A stretch of 64,000 nt of DNA from Polaribacter marinaquae. GTDB lineage: Bacteria; Bacteroidota; Bacteroidia; Flavobacteriales; Flavobacteriaceae. The stretch lies in contig NZ_CP150496.1 in NCBI RefSeq assembly GCF_038019025.1, positions 585,501 to 649,500 of the forward strand. The letters run 5' to 3'. Made by a program: the position numbers and the translations under genes. Positions 1-7,944 of the stretch are shown here, piece after piece; the stretch's first letter is position 1, and each line of letters opens with the position of its first letter. A model generated the notes under the pieces. That model had not been told where the DNA came from. It saw only the letters and a program-made list of their open reading frames with translations, and did not search any database.

Positions 1-186
1 ATTGCAACTTTTACCATTAAATATAATACAGAACAAGAATTTGTTTCTAGATCTTGTGGTTTTAAAGTTATTTTTAACAACGTTTCTTTTTCATCAGAAA
101 ATAATACTTGGATAACCGATTTTACACCAGCAACAATTACGAATTTAAATGACCAAACTACAGCGCATGTTCAGATATTTCATTAG
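1..186 (+). CDS. DUF6452 family protein, C-terminal part (5' truncated by window)
   Basis: The frame is open from the first base and stops at TAG 184-186, so its start lies before the window. The 61 visible residues include FKVIFNNVSF and TWITDF and resemble the C-terminal end of the small DUF6452 family of Bacteroidota, whose function is unknown. It overlaps the next gene by 38 bases in another frame. The DUF6452-DUF6048 gene pair is common in Flavobacteriaceae, which supports the call. The absent N-terminus would be expected to hold a lipoprotein or secretion signal. Confidence 0.6.
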   Translation: MATFTIKYNTEQEFVSRSCGFKVIFNNVSFSSENNTWITDFTPATITNLNDQTTAHVQIFH

Positions 187-886
187 TTTTTGTTTTGTTT
201 TTAGTTTTATAAATGGTTATTCTCAAGAAGAAAAAGAGAATGATAATTTAGACAAAGTTTCAGATTCTATTGTTTATAAAACCAATTATGGATTACGTTT
301 AGGTGCAGATATTAGCAAACCAATAAAAGGTACTATTGATGGTGCTTACAGCGGTTTTGAAATAGTTGGAGATTACAGATTAAAAAAGAATTTTTATTTA
401 GCTGCAGAAGCTGGTTTCGAAGAAGAAACTTCTAATGAAGATTATTTAAACACAACTTCAAAAGGAAGTTATATCCGTTTAGGATTTAATTACAATGCTT
501 ACAAAAATTGGTTAGACATGAATAACGAAATTTTTGTAGGTTACAGATATGGCTTTAGCTTATTTGAGCAAACGCTTAACAATTATACACCCAATGTTTC
601 TGATGCTGAAAACGGTAATTACTTTCCTGCAGAATTAAATACGAATGCTGTAACAAGTACTGGTTTAAACGCACATTGGTCTGAACTTATGTTGGGTATC
701 AAAGCAGAAACCTTTACCAATTTTTACATCGGCTTTAGTGTTTCTTACAAAGTAATGATGAGTGTTAAAGATCCCGACGGAGTTAAAGCCTTATTTTCCC
801 CTGGTTTTAACAGAATTTTCGAAAGTAATACTGGTTTTGGTTTTAATTATACCTTAAGTTACTTAATTCCTTTTTCAAAAAAATAA
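149..886 (+). CDS. DUF6048 family outer-membrane-type protein
   Basis: A 245-residue protein with an N-terminal hydrophobic signal (about residues 7-26, ending near NGYSQ) followed by alternating aromatic and polar strands such as YGLRLGADI, EIVGDYRL and SYIRLGFNY, ending in aromatic residues. This is the pattern of an outer-membrane beta-barrel. The family matches DUF6048, whose function is unknown. ATG 149 overlaps the upstream gene by 38 bases. An in-frame ATG at 167 would give a tidier signal peptide starting MFRYF and is an equally plausible start. Translational coupling to the DUF6452 gene is likely from the overlap. Confidence 0.75.
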   Translation: MTKLQRMFRYFISFCFVFSFINGYSQEEKENDNLDKVSDSIVYKTNYGLRLGADISKPIKGTIDGAYSGFEIVGDYRLKKNFYLAAEAGFEEETSNEDYLNTTSKGSYIRLGFNYNAYKNWLDMNNEIFVGYRYGFSLFEQTLNNYTPNVSDAENGNYFPAELNTNAVTSTGLNAHWSELMLGIKAETFTNFYIGFSVSYKVMMSVKDPDGVKALFSPGFNRIFESNTGFGFNYTLSYLIPFSKK

Positions 887-953
887 GAACACTTTATCAA
901 TTACTGATTTTTTAGTAACTTTATAGGCTGTTTTTAATAAAAAAACTACAAAG

Positions 954-1901
954 ATGAATAAAATACCAAGTGTAAACTTAGCCGATTTTTTATCTGATGA
1001 TAAAAATAGAAAGCAAAAATTTATAGACGAAATTGGTCACGCTTATGAGAACATAGGTTTTGTGGCTTTAAAAGGTCATTTTTTAGATGATAAATTAGTA
1101 AGTGATTTGTACGAAGAAATTAAAAACTTTTTCGAACTACCTGTTGCAACTAAAGAAAAATATGAAATTCCTGGCATTGGAGGTCAAAGAGGTTATGTTT
1201 CTTTTGGAAAAGAATCTGCTAAAGGAAAAAAAGAAGGAGACTTAAAAGAATTTTGGCATTTTGGTCAATATGTAGAAGATGATCCTGAAAGAGCCAAAGA
1301 ATATCCAGAAAATGTTCTTGTAGAAGAATTACCAAAGTTTAACGAAGTTGGTAAAGAAACTTATAAAATGTTAGAAAAAACTGCAAAATATGTTTTGCGT
1401 TCTTTAGCATTGCATTTAGGTTTAGAAGAAACGTATTTTGATAATTTTATTAAAAACGGAAACAGTATTTTAAGACCTATTCATTACCCACCTATAGAAA
1501 CAGAACCAAAAGGAGCGGAAAGAGCTGCTGCGCACGGAGACATTAATTTAATAACATTATTAATGGGTGCACAAGGTAAAGGTTTGCAAGTACAAAATCA
1601 TAATGGCGATTGGATTGATGCTATGGCAGAACCAGACGAATTAATGATTAATGTTGGTGATATGTTATCTAGACACAGTAACAATAAACTAAAGTCTACA
1701 ATTCATAGAGTTACAAATCCGCCAAAAGAAATGTGGGGAACTTCAAGATATTCCATTCCGTTTTTTATGCATCCAATATCAGAAATGAAATTAGATGTTT
1801 TAGAAAATTGTGTTGATGAAAACAATCCTAAACAATTCGAAGATATTACTGCCGGAGAGTTTTTAGATCAACGTTTAAGAGAATTAGGATTAAAAAAATA
1901 A
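954..1901 (+). CDS. 2-oxoglutarate/Fe(II)-dependent oxygenase, isopenicillin N synthase-like
   Basis: A 315-residue soluble protein with the whole non-haem iron dioxygenase layout: an N-terminal DIOX_N-like region (residues 5-110) and a jelly-roll core. The iron triad is visible as H194 and D196 (AAHGDINL) and H251 (STIHRVTN). R265 and S267 in SRYSIPFF form the usual RxS co-substrate site. The family uses O2 and usually 2-oxoglutarate to hydroxylate, desaturate or cyclise small molecules; the substrate here cannot be read from sequence. It stands alone between DUF6048 and a terminator at 1911-1950, so no pathway is implied by neighbours. Similar genes are widespread in Flavobacteriia. Confidence 0.88.
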   Translation: MNKIPSVNLADFLSDDKNRKQKFIDEIGHAYENIGFVALKGHFLDDKLVSDLYEEIKNFFELPVATKEKYEIPGIGGQRGYVSFGKESAKGKKEGDLKEFWHFGQYVEDDPERAKEYPENVLVEELPKFNEVGKETYKMLEKTAKYVLRSLALHLGLEETYFDNFIKNGNSILRPIHYPPIETEPKGAERAAAHGDINLITLLMGAQGKGLQVQNHNGDWIDAMAEPDELMINVGDMLSRHSNNKLKSTIHRVTNPPKEMWGTSRYSIPFFMHPISEMKLDVLENCVDENNPKQFEDITAGEFLDQRLRELGLKK

Positions 1902-1910
1902 TCTTTAAAT

Positions 1911-1950
1911 CAAAAGTGTAATTTAAAATTAAATTACGCTTTTGTGTTTT
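1911..1950 (+). terminator. Rho-independent terminator after the oxygenase gene
   Basis: Fifteen-base arms at 1911-1925 and 1930-1944 pair with one G-U wobble around a 4-base loop, and a T-rich tail follows. It lies 10 bases after the oxygenase stop codon. Confidence 0.75.
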
Positions 1951-1975
1951 AAAAAATTAATATCAAATTATTTAA

Positions 1976-2299
1976 ATGGATTTAAAAGATCAATTAAAAA
2001 ACCTTTTTCCAGAGCATAAAGAATCCGAAGAACCAAAAAAAGAAAAATCGAATGTTTGGTTACAAGACGATCCTATAATTTGTAAATACGAAAAAAGAAA
2101 AGGGAAGCCAATTACAATTTTAGAAGGTTATAATGGTGCAACTTCAGATTTTAAAACCTTAGCAAAAGAGATAAAAACAAAATTATCTGTTGGCGGAAGT
2201 TTTAAAGATGATAAAATTATTATACAAGGAGATTATAGAGACAAAATTATGACAATGCTTAAAGACAAAGGCTTTAAGGTAAAAAGAGTTGGTGGGTAA
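1976..2299 (+). CDS. SUI1/eIF1-like translation initiation factor (YciH family)
   Basis: A 107-residue basic protein. The C-terminal two thirds (about 45-107) carry the SUI1 fold signature: KYEKRKGKPITILEG, the KELK-like segment KTLAKEIKTKLSVGGS, then IIQGDYRD and GFKVKRVGG at the C-terminus. The N-terminal 35 residues are charged and probably disordered. SUI1 homologues bind the small ribosomal subunit near the initiation site; the bacterial YciH role is still poorly defined. It is the first gene of a close run: the next ATG lies 4 bases after its stop, so it is probably co-transcribed with the DUF1835, phosphorylase and binding-protein genes. Confidence 0.88.
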   Translation: MDLKDQLKNLFPEHKESEEPKKEKSNVWLQDDPIICKYEKRKGKPITILEGYNGATSDFKTLAKEIKTKLSVGGSFKDDKIIIQGDYRDKIMTMLKDKGFKVKRVGG

Positions 2300-2303
2300 T
2301 TAA

Positions 2304-3248
2304 ATGTTAAACAAAACTTTACATATAACTAACGGAGATTGTACAACAAACTATCTTAAAAAACTTCAAGTAAAAGGTAAAATTATAACTTGGAGAGAAA
2401 TGTTATGTGAAGGTAAAACGTTAACAGATGTTGGTAGCGAAAAATTTTGGAATACAAGATTTCAATTCTTTAAAAAAAGCTATAATGTTTCTAAAGAAAT
2501 GTTTATCAATTTAACTTTAAAAGAATACAGAAGCCTTTGTAATACAAAAAATAATAAAGAAATTGTTTTATGGTTTGAGCATGATTTATTTTGTCAAATT
2601 AATATGCTAGCTGTACTTTCTTGGCTAAAAAAACATAGAAAAGGATATACTATATTTTTAGTTTGTAGCGGTAAAATTAAAGGTTCTGATAAAATGTTTT
2701 CGCTTACAGATTTGTCTGAAAATCAAATTTTGGAACACTATAAAAATAAAATTGAATTAGATCAAAATGATATTGAATATGCAGATTATATTTGGCAATT
2801 ATACTGTTCTAATAGCCCATTACGCCTAGAAACTGTAAATAATTTTAAACCAAATAAAGCCTTTAAATATTTAGTTGATGCTTTAAAAGTTCATTTAAAA
2901 AGGTTTCCGTCTGTAGAAAATGGTTTAAATAATACTGAAAATTTTATTTTAGAAACGGCCAATAATTACACTTTTTCAACAAAAAAACAATTCATTACAA
3001 AATTATTAGAATTGCAACAAGTTTTTGGGTTTGGCGACATTCAATATGAAACAGCTATAAATAACCTTAACAATGCGTTTGATTCTATAAACCCAACAAA
3101 ACTCTCTAAAAGAGGAAAAGAACTGCTTGTAAATGAAACGAATTATTACAGAGAATTACGTTCTGATAATTCGTACCTTGGCGGTTCTAAAAAATATAGC
3201 TTTTTGTACAGCAATGCTTCAGAAAAACTATTACAAATAACAAATTAG
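2304..3248 (+). CDS. DUF1835 domain-containing protein
   Basis: A 314-residue cytoplasmic protein without signal peptide. The N-terminus LHITNGDC is the typical opening of DUF1835, and VLWFEHDLFCQ (about 93-103) matches its second conserved block. The C-terminal half is helical and ends in a winged-helix-like stretch (LSKRGKELL). No biochemical function is established for the family. It sits 4 bases after the SUI1-like gene and 1 base before the nucleoside phosphorylase gene, so it belongs to the same operon. The conserved H, D and C residues in the N-terminal part could mark a nucleotide-binding or catalytic site, but this is inference. Confidence 0.8.
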   Translation: MLNKTLHITNGDCTTNYLKKLQVKGKIITWREMLCEGKTLTDVGSEKFWNTRFQFFKKSYNVSKEMFINLTLKEYRSLCNTKNNKEIVLWFEHDLFCQINMLAVLSWLKKHRKGYTIFLVCSGKIKGSDKMFSLTDLSENQILEHYKNKIELDQNDIEYADYIWQLYCSNSPLRLETVNNFKPNKAFKYLVDALKVHLKRFPSVENGLNNTENFILETANNYTFSTKKQFITKLLELQQVFGFGDIQYETAINNLNNAFDSINPTKLSKRGKELLVNETNYYRELRSDNSYLGGSKKYSFLYSNASEKLLQITN

Positions 3249-3249
3249 T

Positions 3250-4119
3250 ATGAGTATACAACAATCGGAATTAATTTTAAATGCAGATGGTAGCATATAT
3301 CATTTGAATTTAAAACCAGAAAATATAGCTAACGATATAATTTTTGTTGGCGATCAAGACAGAGTAGATAAAATTACAGATAGATTTGATTCAATTGAAT
3401 TTACAACTCAAAAAAGAGAATTTAAAACAACAACAGGTGTTTATAAAGGCAAAAGAATGTCTGTAATTTCTACAGGTATTGGCCCAGACAATATAGATAT
3501 TGTATTAAACGAATTAGATGCGTTGGTAAATATCGATTTAAAAACAAGAAAACCTAAAAACCAATTAACAGCTTTAAATATTGTTAGAATTGGTACTTCT
3601 GGTTCTTTACAAAAAGACATACCGGTAGATTCGTTTTTAATGAGTTCTTTCGGCTTAGACTTAAACGGAATGCTTCACTCCTATCAAATTGATGAAATTT
3701 CTAATCCAGAAATTGAAAATGCTTTTATAGAACATACTAATTGGAGTACAAAAAAATCGAATCCGTTATTAGTAAAAAATAGCAGTTCTTTAGAAGAAAA
3801 ATTATCTTCGGATAAAATTTTTAAAGGAATTACTGCTACTGCTGGTGGTTTCTACGGACCACAAGGTAGAGTTTTACGTTTGGCTTTACAAGATGAAAAA
3901 ATCAATAGTAAAATAGATTCTTTTAACTTTAATGGTAATAGAATTACAAATTTAGAAATGGAAACTTCGGCTATTTACGGTTTGTCTAAATTGTTAGGCC
4001 ATAATGCCGTTTCTATGAATGCAATTATTGCAAATAGAGCAAACGGAACATTTAGTGAAGATTACAAAAAAGTTGTAGAAAATTTAATAGAATATTCGCT
4101 TAATAAATTAGCTGAATAA
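3250..4119 (+). CDS. Nucleoside phosphorylase (uridine phosphorylase-like)
   Basis: A 289-residue protein of the PNP/UDP phosphorylase superfamily. Seen: IIFVGDQDRVDKI near residue 30, the phosphate-binding STGIGPDN, VRIGTSGSLQ, and the nucleoside-binding NLEMETSAIYGLS near 237-249. These enzymes split nucleosides with phosphate into a base and (deoxy)ribose-1-phosphate. The Flavobacteriia members of this subgroup are somewhat longer than E. coli Udp, and the base preference cannot be assigned. Its start follows the DUF1835 stop by one base, and the next gene starts immediately after its stop, so co-translation is likely. Confidence 0.85.
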   Translation: MSIQQSELILNADGSIYHLNLKPENIANDIIFVGDQDRVDKITDRFDSIEFTTQKREFKTTTGVYKGKRMSVISTGIGPDNIDIVLNELDALVNIDLKTRKPKNQLTALNIVRIGTSGSLQKDIPVDSFLMSSFGLDLNGMLHSYQIDEISNPEIENAFIEHTNWSTKKSNPLLVKNSSSLEEKLSSDKIFKGITATAGGFYGPQGRVLRLALQDEKINSKIDSFNFNGNRITNLEMETSAIYGLSKLLGHNAVSMNAIIANRANGTFSEDYKKVVENLIEYSLNKLAE

Positions 4120-4980
4120 ATGACGAATTTAAAAGTTGGTGGTGTACCAGAACACTTTAATTATCCTTGGTATTTAACACTTAAAAATAAAAAATACACA
4201 AAAGAAAACATCAATCTTAGATGGCAAGATTTCCCTGGCGGAACTGGTGCCATGTGCAAAGCATTACGTGCAGGAGAAGTTGATATTGCAATTGTTTTAA
4301 CAGAAGGAATTATTAAAGATATTGCTGCTGGTAATCCATCTAAAATAGTGCAAACATTTGTAGAAACTCCGTTAATTTGGGGAATTCATGTTGCTAAAGA
4401 TTCTAAATTCAAAAAAATTGAAGATTTAGAACATGCAACAATTGCAATTAGTAGATATGGTTCTGGTTCTCATTTAATGGCAATTGTAAATGCATTTAAC
4501 CAAGGTTGGAATGTTGATAAACTTAAATTTAAAGTTATAGGAAATTTGCAAGGTGGTATTGATGCACTAACAAATGGTGAAGCAGATTACTTTATGTGGG
4601 AACATTTTACAACAAAACCATTGGTAGATAATGGTACTTTTAGAAGAGTCGATAATTGCCCAACACCTTGGCCATGTTTTGTTGTTGCTGTTAGAAATGA
4701 AGTTTTAGAAAACAATGCCAACGAAGTAAAAAAGGTTTTAGACATTATAAATGCCCAAACTAATAATTTTAAGGAAATCGAAGATATCGATAAAATTTTA
4801 GCAAAAAGATACGAGCAAAAACTAGAAGACATTCAGAAATGGTTAAAAATAACCGAATGGAATGACGGAAAACCAATTACCAAAAATTTAATTACCAGAA
4901 TTCAAAATAAAATGGTAAGCTTTAACGTTATAGAAGAGAAGAAAAACTCAACTGAGTTCGTAAAAAATATGTACATTTAA
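4120..4980 (+). CDS. Periplasmic-binding-fold protein (NMT1/Ca3427-like), no signal peptide
   Basis: A 286-residue type 2 periplasmic-binding fold protein: the N-terminal lobe includes WQDFPGGTGAMCKALRAGEVDIAIV, the second lobe TIAISRYGSGSHLMA and QGGIDALTNGEADYFMWEHF, and a helical tail ends the protein. It resembles NMT1/Ca3427-like substrate-binding proteins. It begins MTNLKVGGVP with no signal peptide or lipobox, and no ABC permease or ATPase is nearby, so a role in uptake is doubtful. A cytoplasmic ligand sensor or an enzyme, as in the THI5 branch of this fold, is possible but unproven. It starts at the base after the phosphorylase stop. Confidence 0.75.
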   Translation: MTNLKVGGVPEHFNYPWYLTLKNKKYTKENINLRWQDFPGGTGAMCKALRAGEVDIAIVLTEGIIKDIAAGNPSKIVQTFVETPLIWGIHVAKDSKFKKIEDLEHATIAISRYGSGSHLMAIVNAFNQGWNVDKLKFKVIGNLQGGIDALTNGEADYFMWEHFTTKPLVDNGTFRRVDNCPTPWPCFVVAVRNEVLENNANEVKKVLDIINAQTNNFKEIEDIDKILAKRYEQKLEDIQKWLKITEWNDGKPITKNLITRIQNKMVSFNVIEEKKNSTEFVKNMYI

Positions 4981-4999
4981 ATATTAAAATTTTTAAAAG

Positions 5000-5140
5000 A
5001 TGAAAAAAGTAGTATTTGTTGCAATTTGTATAGTAAGTCTTATGTGTTTTTCTTCTTGTAGAAGTACTTCTAAACCTTGTGGTTTGGCAGATACTATAAC
5101 AACAAACCAAACGACATTAAAACAAATAAATATTTTATAA
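5000..5140 (+). CDS. Small lipoprotein, 46 residues
   Basis: ATG 5000 to TAA 5138-5140 encodes MKKVVFVAICIVSLMCFSSC followed by a short polar tail with SKPCGLAD. The basic start, hydrophobic stretch and FSSC lipobox make it a lipoprotein whose mature part is about 27 residues. It starts 19 bases after the upstream stop and is followed by a strong terminator at 5171-5196, which argues that it is a real gene at the operon end. Similar tiny lipoproteins with an RSTS..CGLAD core occur in Flavobacteriaceae, from memory. Function unknown. Confidence 0.7.
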   Translation: MKKVVFVAICIVSLMCFSSCRSTSKPCGLADTITTNQTTLKQINIL

Positions 5141-5170
5141 TTTATTTGTTTCTTAATTCCAAATTCAATG

Positions 5171-5196
5171 AATCCGCTTTTTACAGCGGATTTTTT
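5171..5196 (+). terminator. Rho-independent terminator closing the SUI1-to-lipoprotein run
   Basis: Perfect 8-base arms AATCCGCT (5171-5178) and AGCGGATT (5185-5192) with a 6-base loop, followed by a T run. Confidence 0.85.
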
Positions 5197-5230
5197 GTTT
5201 CAATTTAACAATACTATTAATATAATAGTC

Positions 5231-5827
5231 TTAAAGTTTTGCTATTAAACCTCTAAGAAAAACACTGTAATTCTCTAATTCTAAAGGAACATCAGCATTT
5301 TTTTCCATATCATGAAAGTGATGAGTAGCTAACAACTTCATACCTGTAAAAGCATTCATTTTATGAAAGCCAAACATTGGGCCTTCATCTACATTCTTCT
5401 GATTAAAAAATTCGTTTTCAAGTGTAAATGCAGTTTTAGGAGCATTCCAACTAGTTGTAAGGATGTATTGTTTACCATGCATTAAACCACCTGTACCGTA
5501 GTTTATATTAGGATTTTTTCTACTTCTACCATCACTTGCATAAATTCCATTTTGATGTCCTTCCGTAAAAACTTCATCAATATATTGTTTAAAACCAAAC
5601 GGAATTTGAAACCACCAAATTGGTGTATGATATATCACTATATCTGCCCACTTAAATTTTTCAACTTCATTTTTAACATCATAATTTTCACCAACTTGAG
5701 TAAATTTAACATCAAACCCTTCTAGTGTATCAAAATGTGAAATTGTAGTTTTAAAAAGTGTTTCATTAAATCTTCCTCCAGAATGTGCAAATGGATGACT
5801 TCCATTTATAATAAATATATTTTTCAT
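5231..5827 (-). CDS. MdaB-like NAD(P)H quinone oxidoreductase (flavodoxin fold)
   Basis: A 198-residue flavoprotein of the MdaB/NQO1-like family. It begins MKNIFIINGSHPFAHSGG, the phosphate-binding loop of the flavin, and contains ADIVIYHTPIWWFQIPFGFKQYIDEVF and a GGLMHGKQY block. The family reduces quinones by two electrons with FAD and NAD(P)H, limiting redox cycling. The frame is open further upstream to 5980, but the conserved N-terminus starts at the ATG 5825-5827; a longer start would run through the promoter and the LysR gene start. It is divergent from a LysR gene 85 bases away, a classic arrangement for control by that regulator. Confidence 0.88.
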   Translation of the reverse strand: MKNIFIINGSHPFAHSGGRFNETLFKTTISHFDTLEGFDVKFTQVGENYDVKNEVEKFKWADIVIYHTPIWWFQIPFGFKQYIDEVFTEGHQNGIYASDGRSRKNPNINYGTGGLMHGKQYILTTSWNAPKTAFTLENEFFNQKNVDEGPMFGFHKMNAFTGMKLLATHHFHDMEKNADVPLELENYSVFLRGLIAKL

Positions 5828-5847
5828 GTTTCTAATTTTATCCGAAG

Positions 5848-5855
5848 CAAAATTA
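5848..5855 (-). promoter_or_regulatory. Putative -7 box of the MdaB-like gene
   Basis: On the minus strand the sequence reads TAATTTTG, an exact match to the Bacteroidota box TAnnTTTG, 20 bases before the start codon. I find no well-placed -33 TTG. Confidence 0.4.
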
Positions 5856-5870
5856 AAGCTACATTTACTA

Positions 5871-5903
5871 TTGTAAAAATAATACAAATTATACCTTTGT
5901 ATT
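5871..5903 (+). promoter_or_regulatory. LysR-gene promoter with overlapping inverted-repeat operator
   Basis: TTG (5871-5873) is followed after 18 bases by TACCTTTG (5892-5899), a full Bacteroidota promoter. The -7 box lies inside a perfect inverted repeat, AATACAAA (5881-5888) and TTTGTATT (5896-5903) with a 7-base spacer. The ATAC/GTAT core spacing fits the T-N11-A type of LysR site. Binding here would autorepress the regulator gene and could control the divergent oxidoreductase gene. Confidence 0.65.
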
Positions 5904-5912
5904 AATATTATA

Positions 5913-6821
5913 ATGATTATGGTAAGTTTAGAATGGTACAGAACTTTTAAAGAAATATATGAAAACGGAACTTTAACCAAAGCTTCTGTTGCACTTTACG
6001 CTTCTCAACCCGGTGTTAGTGTGCATTTAAATGCATTAGAAGCCTATGTAGGTAAAAAACTGTTTGAACGTACTTCTAGAAAGATGATTCCTACCGAAGA
6101 TGGTAAGTTCTTATATGAATATATTATAGAATCGCTAACAAAATTAGAAGTAGCAGAGCAACATTTTAAAAAAACAACTCAAGAAAAAAACCCGTCTTTA
6201 AACATAGGAATGTGTTCTGAAATGTTTCAATTGATTCTAGAACCCGAAATTAAAAAATTAAGCTTTGATTTGGTTGCTAGGTTTGGTGCGCATACAGATT
6301 TAATAAAAGATTTAAATAATGGTATTTTAGATTTAGTAATTACTCCTAAAAAACAAGTTGAAAAAAAATCATTGGTAGAATATATTCCTTTTTCTAAAGA
6401 AAGAATTGTATTAATTGCAGGAAATAAAACAGATACTTCAGTAATAACAAACCATATCAATTCTAAAAATTATAAAAAACTAGAAGAAGAATTACTTAAA
6501 AATTTATGGTACAGTTCGTCAAACGAAATGGAGCATTTTAGACGCTTTTGGTTTGAAAACTTTAATAAAAAGCCAAGTTTTAAACCCAATTATATTTTAC
6601 CAAATATTACTTCTATAATTAGATGTTTAAAAAATGGTAATGGACTTGCATTAGTTCCTGATTTTTTATGTGAAGAACAAATTTTAAAAAAGGAAATAAA
6701 ATTAGTTTGGAAAGGTAAAATTAAGACAGAAAACACCTTATATTTTGCATTAAGAACAGACTTAAAATATAAAAAAGAATTAGATGTTATTAGAAAAATA
6801 TTCACATCAAAATTAAAATAA
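5913..6821 (+). CDS. LysR-family transcriptional regulator
   Basis: A 302-residue protein with an N-terminal winged helix-turn-helix (residues 4-63: LTKASVALYASQPGVSVHLNALEAYVGKKLFER) and a two-lobed effector-binding domain from about 90 onward (NIGMCSEMF, DLVITPKK, GNGLALVPDFL). LysR proteins activate or repress genes in response to a small ligand. The start could be ATG 5913 or ATG 5919 two codons later; the latter matches the family's usual N-terminus. It is divergent from the MdaB-like gene and the shared promoter carries an inverted repeat, so redox or quinone-responsive control of that neighbour is a reasonable inference. Confidence 0.88.
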   Translation: MIMVSLEWYRTFKEIYENGTLTKASVALYASQPGVSVHLNALEAYVGKKLFERTSRKMIPTEDGKFLYEYIIESLTKLEVAEQHFKKTTQEKNPSLNIGMCSEMFQLILEPEIKKLSFDLVARFGAHTDLIKDLNNGILDLVITPKKQVEKKSLVEYIPFSKERIVLIAGNKTDTSVITNHINSKNYKKLEEELLKNLWYSSSNEMEHFRRFWFENFNKKPSFKPNYILPNITSIIRCLKNGNGLALVPDFLCEEQILKKEIKLVWKGKIKTENTLYFALRTDLKYKKELDVIRKIFTSKLK

Positions 6822-7062
6822 TTACCTAATAATTAAAGCACTACACTTAACACTTAGCTTACAATTTATAAACTTTTTAATAAGAATTAACTTACTTTTT
6901 TTTCATTATTAATTTACCATAACAAAACACAGTGTCTGTAAGTTTGATAAACTATATACAGAATGCGTTTGCGTACATTTTATTTAACCTTACATAACTA
7001 TAAGTATCTTCTAAATACTTTATGTAACCAAAGAATAACTTCTAAACATTTACCTTTTTAAG
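6822..7062. other. Intergenic region without recognised gene
   Basis: These 241 bases are AT-rich and hold no convincing ORF, tRNA or terminator. They must contain the promoter of the phosphoesterase gene that follows, but I see no exact TAnnTTTG box; near matches are TATCTTCT and TACTTTAT between 7010 and 7025. Confidence 0.4.
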
Positions 7063-7941
7063 ATGAAAAAAAACAAAAAACGTAAGTTAGACTATGTTGT
7101 AATTTCTGATGTGCATTTAGGCACTTATGGCTGTAAAGCGGCAGAATTATTAAACTATTTAAAATCTATAGATCCAAAAGTTTTAATACTTAACGGAGAC
7201 ATTATAGACATATGGCAATTTAACAAACGTTATTTTCCTAAATCTCATATGAATGTAATTAAACACATTACCGGACTACTTTCTAAGGGAACAGAAGTGT
7301 ATTACATTACCGGAAATCATGACGAAATGCTTAGAAAATTTAAAGGTTTTCAATTGGGGAATTTTAAAATTTTGAACAAACTTGTTTTAGATATTGATGA
7401 TAAAAAAACATGGGTTTTTCATGGTGATGTTTTTGATGTAACCATGAAACATTCGAAATGGCTGGCGAAATTAGGCGGTAAAGGCTACGATTTACTTATT
7501 TTGATTAACACATTTATAAATTGGATTAGTAGATTATTAGGTTACGGAAAACTATCCTTATCAAAAAAAATTAAAAACAGTGTAAAAAGTGCTGTAAAAT
7601 TCATCAATCATTTTGAAGAAACCGCTTCTGATATTGCAATTGATAACAACTACGATTATGTAGTTTGTGGTCATATTCATCAACCAGAAATAAGAGAAAT
7701 TGCGAACGCTAAAGGAAAAACAACTTACTTAAACTCTGGTGATTGGATAGAAAATTTAACTGCATTAGAATATAAGAAAAAGCAATGGACTTTATACGAA
7801 TATAATAAAGATGAAATTGTAAAAAACAATACAGTAAAGTTATCTAAAAAAGAGTTAAAAGCTTTAAAAAAACAAGATTCTCAAAACTTTATTTTTAATG
7901 AATTTTTAAAAGAATTTGACATAAAAAAACCGGTAAAATAA
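7063..7941 (+). CDS. Metallophosphoesterase, UDP-2,3-diacylglucosamine diphosphatase-like (LpxH-like)
   Basis: A 292-residue calcineurin-type phosphoesterase. The dinuclear-metal motifs are present in order: D16-V-H18 (ISDVHLG), G45-D46 (NGDIID), G84-N-H-D-E (TGNHDE), a histidine in FHGDVFD and GHIHQP near residue 203. LpxH-like enzymes remove UMP from UDP-diacylglucosamine in lipid A synthesis, but this subgroup (longer, with a lysine-rich tail) is also annotated simply as a metallophosphoesterase, and a UDP-sugar-lipid substrate is only likely. It lies 3 bases before a glycosyltransferase gene, so the two probably act together in envelope lipid or glycan synthesis. Confidence 0.82.
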   Translation: MKKNKKRKLDYVVISDVHLGTYGCKAAELLNYLKSIDPKVLILNGDIIDIWQFNKRYFPKSHMNVIKHITGLLSKGTEVYYITGNHDEMLRKFKGFQLGNFKILNKLVLDIDDKKTWVFHGDVFDVTMKHSKWLAKLGGKGYDLLILINTFINWISRLLGYGKLSLSKKIKNSVKSAVKFINHFEETASDIAIDNNYDYVVCGHIHQPEIREIANAKGKTTYLNSGDWIENLTALEYKKKQWTLYEYNKDEIVKNNTVKLSKKELKALKKQDSQNFIFNEFLKEFDIKKPVK

Positions 7942-7944
7942 TTT

